Shown piece after piece: positions 22,101 to 35,297 of a DNA stretch of 64,000 bases. Source of the stretch: Bilabrum cf. latius (lineage: Eukaryota; Bigyra: Bicosoecida; Bigyra; Bicosoecida). Positions within the stretch are counted from its first letter, which is position 1. The number at the start of each line of letters is the position of its first letter. The position numbers and the translations under genes were made by a program. Under the pieces are notes generated by a model. It did no database searches. It was not told the origin of the DNA and saw nothing but the letters and a program-made list of their open reading frames with translations. The DNA is taken from contig OZ237753.1 in the NCBI GenBank assembly GCA_965178125.1, positions 62,001-126,000 on the forward strand. Reading direction: 5' to 3'.

Positions 22101-25100
22101 GTCACCGTGAACGAGAACTCTGCAGTGGGTACCAACGTGGTGCCAGGGCCGTTTACTGCTACCGACCCAGACGGCGAGACTGAGTTCAAGTGGGAGATCC
22201 TGGCCGGCAACGATGACGGCTTCTTCACGATCGGCGAGTCATCGGGCCAGCTGTCGGTGGCCAAAGAGGGTCTCAACTATGAGGAGAAGAAAGAGCACCT
22301 GCTGTTCGTGACCGTGGCGGATGCAGAGGGCCTCAATGACGGGCGTGCTATCAACGTGACTCTCAACGACGTCAACGATCCTCCGGAGGTACCACCTACT
22401 GTCCACGTGGTGGGCGAGCTCAACGCAACTGCGGGTTTCCCCATTGCGGTGCTGGAGTAGGATGATGAGGACAACGATGACATCGATTACAGCATCGTGT
22501 CGGTCACTCGGCTACCTGACTTCGTGGATGGAAACTTCCTCACCGACACATCCACGACTCGCGAAGCACTGCCGCCGAACGAGATCGTCTTTGATCTCCG
22601 GGACACGCCCGCCACTAATGACCCCACCGGCACCAAGCAGCTCGAGTTCAAGGTAGACCTGACCTACCACACGGCCCCCCAGGAAGACGACCCCATGTAC
22701 CCCATCGAGTACGAGGGCAGGCTAGTGAGGGGCGTGTACGAGGTCGAGCTAGCGGCCGATGATGGGCGCGTGTCGACTCCCACCGTGGGCAAGCAGATGG
22801 TCATCATCGCGTCCGACCTCACCGCTCGGGACCTGGCCTCTGAGCCTCTGCTGACTGCTGTGCAGGTGTGCGACGGACAGTGCAACGACCAGGTGCGGGA
22901 GGAGGATGAGTACGTCTACCGGGCCATGCTGACTAGGGGGACTGCCGGGGGGCGCACCCAGGGCGTGAGGCTGCTGGGGCTCAACCTCGTAGAGACCACA
23001 AACCTCAAGGTGTGGTACGAATCGGTCAACATGATGCCCAAGCTGTCGTACAATGCCACCAACTGCGTGGTAAAGAAGAGCGGTGACATGGATGACGAGG
23101 GCAACGACCTCGACTACATGACGTGCTAGGTGCCTCCAGGCGTGGGACGTGGCCTGCGGTGGCACGTGGTCATGCGGGGGGAACAGGTGCGTACCCTGGA
23201 GCCGCTGTTCGCCGACTACGGAGCACCTGCCGTGACCTCCATCGCCGGCCCCAACGACCTCGTCAACACGCGGCCCATGAGCACGGCAGGCGGTGAGACG
23301 ATCATCCTGACTGGCACCAACTTGGGCTTCGAAGGGATGGACCTGAACCTGGTGCAGGTCAGGTACGGCTTCTAGTCCGACCTCATGGGTCCCGTGGATG
23401 CTAGCAACTTTGACAGTTTGCCATTCTAGGCGTCTGTGCAGGCGGATGGGGTGGAGTACGGCGAGCTGAGAGTCAAGACCGACGAGGGGTACGGGCAGGG
23501 ACTGAGCCTGTACGTGCGCGTGGGAGGGACTGTGTCAGAGGTGGCTGCTGCGGACCAGATCGAGTACGCCGCTCCTGCGGTGACGAGTGTGAGCGTGCCA
23601 GCCGGATCCATGCACGGCTTGGACTCGATGGACACTGCGGGCGGCGAGACCATCGTGGTGGAAGGTCGCAACTTCGGGCCCATGACCGACATCAGCTCAA
23701 GGGCGCTTGTGCCCCGCGTGTCGTATGGCACCAGGCCCAGCACCATCCCCGGGCTGGTGACTGGCATTGGTGATCACGAGTACGTGAGCGACGTGACGTG
23801 CACCAAGGACGTCGGATCGGAGCACACGAGGCTGACATGCACCACGGGGGCTGGTGTGGGCCGGAACCACCGCCTCAAGGTGGTGATGCCAGGGCAGGTG
23901 TCCACCACATTCGACCTGGAGAGCAGCCCCTCCTCGGAGCAGCTGAGCTACCTGCCACCGGTGATCACCCGCGTGTTCGGGCCTGGTGCCAAGGAGGCCT
24001 CCACCTCTGGAGGCGATCTGGTGGAGATCGACGGCGAGCACTTCGGACCTGTGGCCATGAACGCCATCGAGTTGGTGCAGTTCGGGCTGGAGAGCGATTT
24101 CCCGGCAGGTAGCGACCTGTACGAAATGGACCAGGACGAGGCCACGGGGGCATGCGAGGTGGTGCGTGACCCGGCCAGGCACGGTGTCAGCCGCGTCAAC
24201 TGCCGACTGATCCCGGGCCGCGGTGCGGGCTACTCTTGGGCCCTGCGCGTGGGCGGGCAGATGACCGAGGCCATCTTCGAGGCTAACTCGAGCTACTCTG
24301 CCCCCACCATTGCAGGCTTTGACGACGTCTCCGATGCCGAGAACATCGATGCGGTGAAGCAAGGTCGCACGGAGGGCGGAGACCTCATAGAGATCTATGG
24401 CGACAACTTCGGCCCTGTGATGGACGACCACGTGGCCATCTCGTACAGGCTGGTCATGGCCCGCTTCGACGAGAGCGGCAATGCGATCGACCCCGAGATC
24501 AGGACGTTCGCCGTGGATGGCAGCAGCTGCAGCATGGTGGTGGATCACAAGCGGATCCGGTGCGAGCTGGCCGTGGGTGGCGGTGCCGACCTCAAGTGGA
24601 CCATGGTGGTGGCTGGGCTGACTTCCAGAGACCCGGTGACTGCGTATGCTCTGCCCGTGATCGACTCGATCGAGCGCTTCAACGGGGCTGGGCTGTTCCC
24701 TGCCACGGTGAGTGGCGAGCCGATCTCGGTGGACCCCATGCCCGCCATGCCTTAGGACCGGCAGCTGAGCCCCGAGGGCGGAGACTACGTGGAGCTCGTG
24801 GGCCGCAACTTCGGGCCGTCGGGAGACAATCAGCTGCTGCAGGAGGTGCGCTTCGGCAACGGGGCCCACCAGTACGTGCTGCCTGAGTCCGAGTACCGCA
24901 TCATGACGGACCACCAGAGGATCAGGGTACGGGTGCCCCCAGGTGTGGGAGCCAATATGCGGTTCGTGGTAGTTGTGGCCGACTAGGAGTCGCCCGAGTC
25001 CCAATCCACCGTGTCGTATGCCGCGCCCGAAGTCATGTCAATCTCACCTGCCTTCGGGCACGCGCAGCAGGACGAAGAGAGCCCCCAGATGGTCAAGGTG

Positions 25101-28100
25101 ACAGGCAGGCACTTTGGATTCGCGGACAGCCGATCCACGCTGACTGTCAACTTTGGCCACGCTACAGACGGCACGATGACTGCCGGCATCGCAACCACGG
25201 AGCCGATGTCTGGCACTGCTCGCTTCGAGCCTGCTGCTGGCAATGCCACGTACCCAGCCGGATACGACCGGGACGCTGTGCAGACGGTCAAGTTCGCGCT
25301 GCCCTCTGGAGTGGGCAAGGACAGGGCGGTGGTGCTGGTCAACTCACCCGCGGGCTTCCCCCAGCTTGCACTTCGCAGCGCCGTGGACATGTAGGCCTAC
25401 ACGACCATGGTGACCGAGGGACCCATCAATGCGTCCGTGGTGGTGACCGACCCCAAGGTGTTCACCTACCAGAACCCCTCGATCGACTTCCTCTCGCTGG
25501 ATCCCATCGGCACCACGGGCCCGTACGCCAACCAGCGGGCCAACTTGTTCCCCGGACAGGAAGGCATCAAGCTGCTGCGCGTGTACGGCCGCAACTTTGG
25601 TGCCTCGGCGCAGGAGCTCAACGACCAGGTGGAGCGCAAGGTGCTCATCGCGCCCTCGGACGACCAGTCGGACTTCTCGGCAGATACGGGCCGCGTGCAG
25701 GTGGTGGACTGGACCGACACCGTGATTGAGGTCATGACCGATGTGGACTCTGGGTTCGCGAAGGTTCACCTGGGTTCCTTCTCATACGACGGTGCCATGG
25801 AGAAGAGCCAGACGTCTCCTGCCGCCCAGTACTACGACGTGTCTCCCCAGGTGGCAGGTCTGCAGGGAGCCGACGCCTTCAACACGGCGGGAGGGGAGAT
25901 CCTCGAGCTCAAGGTGGCCCGCATCGGGCAGGCACAGAGCATCCAGGTGGACGTGGGTGGACAGCCGTGCCCGCTGGTGCTACCATCCGACCCGTCGCAG
26001 ACTGTGTCCGACGCCGACTTCCCCACTGTGATCCTACAGGCCCAGGTGGATGCCGATCCGAGCTACAACTCGCTCATTGACGCGGACAATGGAGGCATGC
26101 AGTGGGACATCGCCTGCGTGATGCCGGCTGGACCCCGCGGCGAGTTCGTGAACGACGGCTCGCAGGTGCCGGTGGTGGTGCAGCGCTTCTCGGCCGGCAG
26201 CGATGGCATCGTGTCTGGTCCGCAGTATATCTCGTACGCGCCTCCGTCCATCACAGAGGTACAGGTCTGGCACGATACGTCGGCCAATCCATCCGGACAG
26301 CCCGACGAGGTGTTCACTCCAACGGACGGCGTGGTATACACACCTACTCGAGGGGCCATCATGCGCATTGTGGGTGAGAACTTCGGGCTGTGCCCCCAGG
26401 TGCGCCTCGGCTTCGGCAACATGTTCGAGATGGGCGAGCAGTACCAGGATGAGACATCTGCGTGCAGACACACGACCCAGGACCCGGCCCGCCGCAGCCG
26501 CTCGCACACCATGCTGGAGCTGCGTGTGCCCCAGGGCGAGGGCGATGGCACGGACCCGGCCCTGGGAGGCATGCCGTTTGCCTTCCGCGTGACGGTGGGC
26601 GGGCAGGACTCACAGCCCATGGTGCACTCCCACACGCCCCCCGCCATTCAGAGCGTGACCCTCAACGGACTGCCCAGGGGACCTACCCGCGGCGGTGTGC
26701 GCGTGCTAGTGCGCGGCACCAACTTCGGCGAGCCCAGTCCGCTGCAGGCGGACACTGGAGTGGTGGCTCAGCTGGCCGTGCACATCGGCCGCGACAGCTC
26801 TCTCTCCCAGGAACGTGCCGCCGAGCAGGAGATCACCGACACGAGCGCGCCCGGCATGCTCAACTGCTCCGACCCCGTGCGCATCCCCGCGCCCGCCAAC
26901 CGCCCCGCCTACGACGAGATGGAGTGCACTCTGGCTGAGGGCACCGGTGCTCGTCTGGATGCAGTGGTCAGCGTGGCAGGCGTGCGGTCGGAGCCGCTGC
27001 AGGACGCCTTCGCGTACATGAAGCCCTCCATCACAGGCGCCACTGTGTACGCCGCCACTGCCAGCCAGGAGGTGGTGCAGGCCGAGGACGGCACCACGCA
27101 GGTGACTGTGCGCCGCGGACCTGCGGCGGGCTTCTACGAGGTCGAGCTGGATGGCGAGAACTTTGGAGCCAGAGATAACGACACCTCCTGCGCCTTTGTG
27201 GCATGGCCCAACAGGGACGCAGAGGAGAGCGCGGCGCCGCTGGGGACTCGCCTGCGGAACCTGGTGTGCGACCACTCGGAGACTGTGTACGGCGAGGGCG
27301 AAGTGTGGCACGGGCACGTGCTGAGCTGGACCCACGACAGGGTGCGGCTGTTGATGCCTCCGGGCGTGGGCATGCGCGACATCACCCTGCGTGTGCGCGG
27401 ACAGCAGCCCGAGGGCGCCATGCAAGGGCCCAAGCTCAGGGGCATGCAGGCCGGCATCGAGGGTGTGGCGTTTCAGTACAACGACCCTGAGATCGACTCG
27501 ATCGAGGCGCTACCCAACAGCGTATTTGACATCCCCACGGCGGGAGGGGCGCAGCTCGTGCTCAAGGGCAGGAACTTCGGCCGCGGGCCCATCACCAACC
27601 CCAACGTGCTGCAGTCAGCGGCACAGACCTTCGTGGCGGGAAGCGTGCCACTGCCCCTGCACACCCCCGAGGGCGACGGCGAGCTGGACATGGGCACCAG
27701 CAGCCTGCCGCAGGGCGTGCTGCCCACGGCCGGCATGGCGGTGCAGTTCTACCGTGCCTGCCTCTCCGTGGCGCGAGGCCTGGATGGCACCTCCCAGCTG
27801 GGCCCCGACTCGGCCGTGGCGCAGTCGGAGCTGACCGTGACGGGCGCCGAGGGCTGCGAGTCCAGGAGTCTGTGGAGCCCGGGCCAGCCCACCATCGTGC
27901 GGCACCAGGACGACGAGATCGTGTTCGTGACCCCCGAGGGCCTGGGTACCAACCGGGATGTGTTTGTGTCTTACTTCGAGCAGAACCCGTCTGCTCGCGT
28001 GACTGACGGGGACGTGCTGGAGATCCGTAGCAACGTGCTGCTGGTCAACTACTCGAGGCCGTTCATCACGTCCGTGACTCCGCAGACCGTGGAGGTGCGC

Positions 28101-31100
28101 GAGCTGGAGGGCAGGCACCCCATCACCATCAAGGGCAGGAACTTCGGACCCACGGGATCCACCGAGGGCTGGAGCGAGGCAGAGCGCCTGTCCCGCATCC
28201 ACATCGGAGCAAGGGAGTGCTTCATGCCGGGCGCTCTGCCCGAGGGAGCCCAGCGCTCCGTGGCCGAGGTGCTGGATGAGTTCACCGGGGACACTACCCA
28301 GCGGGCCGTGTTGGAGTGCCACCTGGACGCAGACACAGTGGGGCCCAAGAACATCACCGTGCAGGTGGCTGGCCAGCGCCGCTTCGCAGACATCACCAGG
28401 CCGCCGCTGGTGCAGGTGGTATGCGACCGGGACTACTTTGGTCTGGAGGGCGAGATGTGCCTGCCCTGCCCCGAGGGAGGCGTGTGCGACGGCTACGACC
28501 AGTTCAACAACACGCACACCATGCCGAGGCCTCTGGAGAACTTCTACAACCTCAACTCGTCCGACTCCGCCAACTTCAACATGCTGCAGATCTGCCCGCC
28601 AGGCCGGCAGGTGGTGGCGCCCAGGCACCCGCTGGACGAGGACCAGCCCGCGATCCACGAGGGCGGGCCCAGGGACGTCTGTATCGTGGCGTGCGAGCCG
28701 CAGTGGGCGTGCGTGGGCGACAACTTCTGCGCCCGAGGGTACGCCTCCAAGGCGCCCATGTACAGGTGCGCCAGCTGCGACACGGGCTTCTACAGGCGCG
28801 CGGGCGAGTGCGTCAAGTGCCCCGACAACCCGTGGATCCTCATCGTGGCGTTTGTGCTGATGGCCATGACGGCCGGATGCGTGGGCCTGTGGCTGAACCG
28901 CAGCAAGATCAACATCGCGCTGATCGCCATTGGTGTGGACTACTTCCAGGTGCTGGCCATCTTCGCCAACGCCCGCGTGAGCTGGCCCCCCATGCTCAAG
29001 GACCTGTTCCACATCCTGTCCGCCTTCAACTTGAACCTCGAGATCACGGCGCCCGAGTGCACTGTGCCCGAGCTGGCCTTCCAGACCAAGTGGTACTTCA
29101 TTGTGCTGCTACCTCTGGCCGTCATCGCCATGGGCATGGTGGCCTTTGCGGCCTTCTGGCTGTACGCGCTCTTCACCAACATGCAGAAGGACCCCAAGGG
29201 GCAGCGGTACGCTCCTCTGGTGGCTGGCCTGATCGTGCTGCTGTACTTCCTGTACCTGCACGAGACCAAGACCATCCTGGACGTGTTCAACTGCGTGCCC
29301 ACCACACCGCCAGACGGACAGAAGTACCTGCAGGCCGTGTTCGAGCCTTGCGGACAGAAGGGTGGCGTGCAGCTGCAGCTCATGCCCTTCGCCGTGATCG
29401 CGCTGATCGTGTACACGTTCGGCTTCCCCGCGTGGGTTGCCTTTATGCTAGTGGTCAACAAGGAGACCATCATGCTGGACCAGCTCAGGAGGGCCCAGGG
29501 ACACGGATACACGTTCGTGTCATCCGATCCCGAGGCCATCAAGCAGGCCGCAGCATTCCGTGTCAAGTTCCAGCGTCTGTACTACTACTTCAAGCCCGAG
29601 TACTACTGGTGGGTCATGACCATCATCGCGCGCAAGGCTCTCATCGCCTTCTGCTCGCTCATGTTCAACACCAACGCGTCCTTCCAGATGGCCGCCACGC
29701 TGCTGGTCATCTTCCTGTGCTACACGCTGCAGGTCAAGTACAACCCGTACATGCCCCCAGCCGAGTATCAGGACACGCTCATCGACTGGGCCGGCAAGTC
29801 CGTGGACGAGGGTCTCCGCAAGGCCCAGGCGGACCGCAGCTCCTCGGATGCCATCGACAAGGCCGCTGCGCAGAACTCGGCCAACCGCCGCGATGAGCTG
29901 CTGGACACCACCGGCATGGCCAGCACCGGGTCCATGGCGCGCGCCCAATAGAACGGGTGCGCGGGCTGCCTGCAGTCCACGGGCTCTGCCGCCTTCATCA
30001 TGTGCGCTCGATCCCCTGAGCTGTACTACTCGCTGTGGGACACGATCCGCACGCAGGACAAGAGGCAGGACAAGGCCAACCAGAGGTCCCAGAACAGCCT
30101 CAGCAGCACGCGCATCAACGCAGCCGCCGTGGATCCCAAGGACGTGATGGGCGTGATGGGCAGCAACGTGATGAACTGGAACACTGTGGAGACGGTACTG
30201 CTGTTCTGCGCCATCCTCGTGACGCTGGGCGGCATCATGCTCGAGTCGGGCCGCTTCGACCAGGAGGGCTACCAGGACCAGCGGGACGCCATCACCATCA
30301 TCCTCATGCTCATCATCATGTCATCCATCACGTACTACTTCACGGTCTTCGGGCTGGAGCTGTACATGCTGGTGACGGCCAAGGACCGCGCCCGTCGACT
30401 GCAGCAGGCCAGCATCAAGAAGGTCAAGGAGGGCAAGGCCGCCCGCAAGATCGACGTGGACATGTCCAACGCCGAGTACAGCGCCAACCCGCTCATGGAC
30501 GTCAGCAAGGCCGGCAAGGACAGCGGCGCTGACGGCGACTCTGCTCTCCTGCAGAACATGCGCGGCATGATGGAGCTGGAGAGCCTGGACCGGCACTCGT
30601 GGGTGCGCCTCAGGGGCCAGTTCAAGGAGTTCGTGCTGTCGTACGAGGAGATGTCCAAGGAGTACGGCAGGATGACCAAGGAGAGCATGCGGGCGGCGGC
30701 CAGCGGCGTTTCTCCTCTCGTGGGCGCCTCGTCCCCGCGTGTAGGGTCTGCTGGGTCCCCTCAGCTAGGCGGGTCAAGTTCGATGGGCATGAACCCCATG
30801 AGCCTGGGCATGGCTCGTGGGGGCAAGAAGAAGGAGTTCGGAAGGGCCGCAGCGTCGAGCCGCTCCCTGGGGCGGCGCAACAGCGGCCGCAACCCACTCC
30901 TGAGGAAGGGGTCCATGAGCAAGGCGGGATCGGCTGCATCGATCGGAGTGGAGGAGAGCCAGTGAGAGAGTGAATCGTATCGAGGTGAGTCGTAACGACT
31001 CTTCAGCTGGCAGACAGACTTTAGGAGTGCATCGCGCAACGAGAGCGGCGCTTCAGCGAATGTTCGCAAGGCCGCGGTGGAATACCGCGTGTCACCATGC

Positions 31101-31252
31101 CTCAGTAATAGTGCATCCACCGTAAGGGCGAAAGCCAAGTACGGTTGCTGCACGGCATGCGTGTACACGCGGTTCCATCTGCGGCATGCGACGCGAAGCG
31201 CCGCCTCCACCCCGTCTTCACTCGCAAAGATATATCATTATCTTGCGCTTCC
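18872..31252 (+). repeat. segmental duplication, copy A
   Basis: About 12.4 kb matching 45461-58002 in the same orientation. The offset is 26585 bp through exon 3 and 26747 bp from exon 4 onward; the 162-bp difference lies in intron 3. Homology ends about 40 bp before the DIRS element at 31292. Confidence 0.9.
19157..30965 (+). CDS. giant cadherin/IPT-TIG surface protein with about nine TM segments, copy A
   Basis: Exons 19157-19592, 19740-20159, 20250-20320 and 20421-30965 encode 3823 aa, ending at TGA. Domains in order: signal peptide (1-20); Cys/aromatic ectodomain; Sushi-like Cys module (about 690-742); cadherin-like repeats (about 744-1000, DRNDPP and DVNDPP calcium motifs); about 13 IPT/TIG domains (about 1230-2970; repeated GGE..V.GRNFG); a Cys-rich module (CxxC, to about 3110); about seven TM helices (3112-3460); and two more TM helices (about 3570-3630) before a basic, Ser/Gly-rich cytoplasmic tail. 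Resembles large protist adhesion or mechanosensory-type receptors; function is inferred. Twelve in-frame TAGs (19379, 19811, 21930, 22083, 22458, 23127, 23373, 23427, 24753, 24984, 25392, 29949) are read as Gln. At 19379, 24753 and 24984 copy B has CAG, CAG and CAA. Confidence 0.93.
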
Positions 31253-31291
31253 GTGCTTGATTTTGTAAATCTATTGTGCATGTTATATCAT

Positions 31292-31485
31292 CTCTCAACT
31301 TCCACATCCGCATGTGGTCGGTGATCCGATCCCCCTGATCCGAGTCACTCGTCACACATGCCCAACCCACACCTGCCCGGCCTGTGCCTCCCCCTTCCTA
31401 TCCGCCTCATCAACCCAATGACCCCGCCGATCATCTTCTCCTCCACCATTTCCTCCTCCGTTCCGGTGAACCGTCGTCCCCCCCT
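31292..31485 (+). repeat. DIRS left inverted terminal repeat
   Basis: About 190 bp matching the reverse complement of 35298-35490 at roughly 90% identity. The outer end reads CTCTCAACTTCCACATCCGC on the left and its complement on the right, with about 30 identical outermost bases. Confidence 0.85.
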
Positions 31486-31785
31486 CCTGGTATTAAGGAG
31501 ACAGAGTCTGATTCGTTGTTGACGTCAAATGAGATGATAAGCGTCTGTGCGATGAGGATGGCTCTGCGAAGAAGGAGAACGCCGCAACACCTTGTCCGTA
31601 GGTGGGAAGAGGAATTGTAGCGTTAGACATCGTAATCTGATTAACGGAAGAGGCAGGCCACGAAGAGTGGAGGTTGGCATTTCTCCAGTCAATCGCCTCC
31701 ATTCGGGGTGGAAGAGCTCAGGACTGACAGATCATCTTGAATTCTTTGCCCGCCTCATACCTTCCGAGCCAAGGACTGGAAGGCC

Positions 31786-33624
31786 ATGTCACCGGCTGAG
31801 CGGACGCTGTGTGGATTTGCTCACGGTTTCCCGATGGGCCGCACAGCAGCTGTCCAGCAGCAGGTCAAGCTGCCGACAAACTCCATCCCGACTGAGGCTG
31901 AGGCTGCAGGGCACTGCGAGCTGGGAGCCAGCCTGCGTGAGTCGCGTAGGTTGGCCATCGCAGCGTCATCTGCACCGAGCACCCCGGTAAGCGCGGTGGT
32001 TGCGATCCCTAAGAAGAAGGTTGGCGACTATCGGCTCTTGGTGGATGCATCGGACAAGCGGGCGGGCACCCTGTTGGGGGCCAACGTGGCAGTCGAATAC
32101 GAGCGCTGGACGAGTGCCCCGATGGCATCGATCGGCGAGCTGATGCGCAAGGCCGTGCGCATCTCGCAGCACACCTCCGAGCCCCTGGCGGGCCTGACAA
32201 TTGACCTCAGCAAGGCCTTCTGGCAGTTCCCGCTGGCTGTTGGTGACATTCCGTATCAGCAATTGCGCATCGGCGACATGGTGCTGCTCGGCACGCGCCT
32301 CGGCATGGGCAACAAGAGCAGCCCTGGTCACGTCACCACGGCGACGACATGCTTCGGTGACGCCTTTGAGGAGCGCTGGAATTTCGATCCTGTGCGGCCC
32401 ACGACTGCAACGTCGACCTTCGTGGATGATTTTGGTTTAGTGGCACCGTTGACGCGGATTGACCACTTGGCCATGCAGTTCGTGCATGATGCTGCGCGAG
32501 TGGGCCTCCAAGTCAGCGAGTCGAAAGCACTGGAAGTGGGCACCCCGGGCCCTCGGTTCGATTTCCTAGGGTACACGGTAGCGCTGGATGAGTTCAAGGT
32601 GTACGTGCAGCCGTCCAAGGTCACGAAGGCGGTCGGGCTCATTGACGGCATCTTGGGGGCCACCCAGGCTGGAATCCGTCGGTCAACGGGAGAATCGCTG
32701 GTGGGCCTGCTGTGCTACGTGGCAGAGGCCATCCTGCCTGCCAAACCGCGCTGCAGACCTCTGTTCTCGTGGCTGCATGCCAACGAGCACGCCTCGGTAC
32801 TCTCCGTTCCAGCCGAGGTTCAGCGGACCCTGCGATGGTGGCGACATGCCCTGCTGCACCAGGATGGCCGCTCGTTCCCGCGACAGCACGATCCCGAACG
32901 CGATCCAGTGATGTTCACGGACGCATCGCTGCATGGATGGGGTGGCTACTTGGTCTGGCCCTCAGGTGCCACGTAGGCCATCTACGGCACGTGGCCGGAT
33001 TCTACCTGCCTACTGTCCAACGACATCTCGGCTCTCGAACTCGGATGCATTGAGATCCTGTGTGATCATTGGAAGAACGAACTGCGGGGACATGTGTTGC
33101 TTGTGCGGTGTGACAACTCCGCCTCTGTGCATTGTTTGCGTCGTGGGTTTTGTCGTAGTGTCCGCATGGCTCGCATCCTCGCTGACCTGTTCACCACCCT
33201 CTGCTCCCACGACGTGTAGGTTTGGAGCCGGCACATACCAGGGTTAGAGAACACCTGGGCCGACCGCTTGTCCAGGGAAGGTCACCCGACAAACTTGCCG
33301 CCGCACTGGGAATCGGTGAGGAAGCTCCCGACGCCTACGAGGACTTGGTCGAACTTGCGGCCATCAAGGCCGCCTCGAGCATCGAGGCGAATGGCACCAC
33401 GGCACTTCGGCACTGGGCAGCGTACGGCCGCAGATACGGCCTCGACCTGGCGCCACCGGCCTTTGGCTCCATCGGTCCGGCACGCAACGAGGCCTTCGAA
33501 GTGGAACTCGGCAGATTCATCACGTACGTGGCGGCGGCCGAGCCGGGCATCAGCGGCGCCTCCGCAAGCCAGTACGCAGCGCAAGTGGCGTCCTTGTACA
33601 AACGACTAGGAGGAGTCGCAGTGA
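31786..33624 (+). CDS. DIRS reverse transcriptase-RNase H
   Basis: Frame with ATG 31786 (open from 31741) to TGA 33622. RT blocks: VVAIPKKKVGDYRLLVD, LTIDLSKAFWQFPL (first catalytic Asp) and TSTFVDDFG (the YxDD box as FVDD). RNase H follows with MFTDASLHGWGGYL, ALELGCIEIL, VRCDNSASVHCL and HIPGLENTWADRLSR, giving the D-E-D-D set. Two TAGs are read as Gln: 32974, and the one in HDV-X-VWSRHIPG (33217-33219), a position usually polar in the family. The real protein probably ends near 33290; the remaining frame overlaps the recombinase ORF in another frame, a common DIRS arrangement. No methyltransferase domain seen. Confidence 0.85.
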
Positions 33625-34473
33625 AAGGACTTGGTGACTTTGGCCATGCAGTGGCCAGGCACTACACGGCAGCCAAGCCAACCCTTGCGAGTCTGCACCG
33701 CACGCCCATCCCGTTGTCGGCAGTGCGGCGCTTCTTTGAGTTCCAGCCATCCACCCCCGGCGAAAGTGCGGCCTAGTTGGCGGGTGCACTGGCCTTTGGG
33801 GGGACCATGCGCCTGGGCGAGGCCACCGGAGAGGCACGGGCCGCCTCTGACCCGCATCGCCTCAGGCATGTATCCTGGGCAATCGAGGACAATCAGGTGA
33901 TCAGCTGCTCCCTGCACCTGCGGTTCACCAAGGCGGGTGGACCAGCCACGGTGGCTATTGCAGCCCGATCCCCTGTGTAGGTGGACAAATGCGGGTTAAC
34001 AGGGCAGCACATGCTGCCCTGTTTACCTTCTCGTCCGGCACGTCGTGACAAGGTTGACCTCAGCGGGAATCCCGGTCACCTCGCCCCACCACCTGCACAA
34101 CGCCTGCCAGAACAGTCAGGTGTTGTTGTTCCCGGAGATCGCATCGCAAGGTCGCCGTAAGACGCGGCACATCGTCGCAGCCGATGTCGTACGCCTGGTG
34201 CGGAGCTGTGCAAGCCACCACGATGATGCGAGTGGGTGGCATGGGCACAGTTTCCGCATCACCAGCACCACCACAATGGTGCGACTGGGCATCGAGCACG
34301 GCATTGTGCAGCGTCTTGGACGGTGGGCATCCACCAAGAGCATGAACACCTACATCCGGCAGGAGGCCGACGGGCTGCCAGCGATCGATATTGGTTGGAC
34401 GCACCTTGAGCTGCAGCGCGCACCACAGGCGGCGCTGCTCGAGGCGGTGGCCCAAGCTCGGGCGTCCGACTAA
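33222..34473 (+). pseudogene. DIRS tyrosine recombinase, frameshifted
   Basis: The first part (frame of 33222) has the helical SAM-like core-binding region and the box I arginine in GGTMRLGEAT, with TAGs at 33774 and 33978 read as Gln. The C-terminal part, in the next frame from about 34000, carries box II HSFRIT (H..R) and the nucleophile region MNTYIRQ, ending at TAA 34471-34473. The switch between frames lies at about 33998-34040, so a single-base indel (or sequencing error) breaks this copy. It uses TAA as the stop. Confidence 0.75.
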
Positions 34474-34705
34474 TCCCAACTAACTTGGAGACACTTTGCT
34501 TTGCTTCAACGAGACCACCCTCTGCAACCTCCCGTAAGGAAGATATGGTAAGACATGGAGAATTCGTTGTGTGTCTCCGCTGGTGGACAAATCCATCGGT
34601 GGATTTAGGCACATGGCGACGGCTCTGTGTTCGATGCCATGTCTGGTTGTATTTGGGTGGTTGAGTCTGTAAAAGAAGCTTTCATGGAAGTCACGATGTC
34701 ACTTT

Positions 34706-35290
34706 GCTCTACCCTCCCCCAACCCCTCCATTCGCCCCCCTCCCCCCACCCCACCCCTGCACTTCCCCCCCCCCTAGCCGCTCTCTCTCTCTCTCTCCCT
34801 CTCTTGGGGTGGTCGTTGTAGTTGGGTAGTGTGTGCTTTGACTCAGACATATTAATTTCTCTCTCCCTCTCACTCCTCCGCATCGCTACGTCGCATCTGA
34901 GCCTGCTCCTCGAGCGGGTCCTGCGCCCACCGAGTGACCTCAATCTCAGAGACCTTGCTAGCCTCACCAACTGCACCCACATATTAGCCAACAAATCTCT
35001 GCGAATAAGTCCGCTGCGCACAAGAGATGACGGCATCTGGATGGGGTTAGAGAGAATATATTTTGGTGAGACAATCCGAGGACTGTCACTATACTCTATA
35101 GTAACGGTTGGTGAGACCAGTAAGGTCTCTGAGATCGGATTGAGGTCGCTCGGTGGGCGCAGGACACGCTCGCGGTGCAGGATCAGATGCGACGTAGCGA
35201 TGCGGAGGAGTGAGAGAGAGAGCGCGGCTAGGGAGGGGAGGTGCAAGGGTGGGGTAGGGGGCGAATGGAGGGGTTGGGGAGGGTAGAGCA
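34706..35290. repeat. internal imperfect inverted repeat (foldback) near DIRS right end
   Basis: The left arm (34706-34980, with a roughly 75-bp interruption at about 34795-34865) is complementary to 35115-35290. Both carry the CTCCTCCGCATCGCTACGTC block and the GCGCCCACCGAG block. The loop is about 130 bp. It directly adjoins the right terminal repeat. It may correspond to the internal complementary region used by DIRS elements, or be a separate foldback insertion. Confidence 0.7.
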
Positions 35291-35297
35291 GAGGGAG

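Noticed and set aside
23697-29012. Long minus-strand frames (up to about 465 aa, His/Arg/Val-rich) under the giant gene, repeated under copy B
   Set aside because: Antisense shadows of a GC-rich coding strand; they show no domain and mirror the codon bias of the TIG array.
19157-30965. Reading the TAGs as premature stops, i.e. the giant gene as a pseudogene
   Set aside because: Both copies keep the full frame with no TGA, TAA or frameshift over more than 10 kb, and the same TAG pattern appears in unrelated conserved genes.
34605-35246. 213-aa minus-strand frame in the DIRS right end
   Set aside because: It lies across the inverted repeat and CT-rich runs, and has Ser/Arg/Leu-biased composition with no motif.
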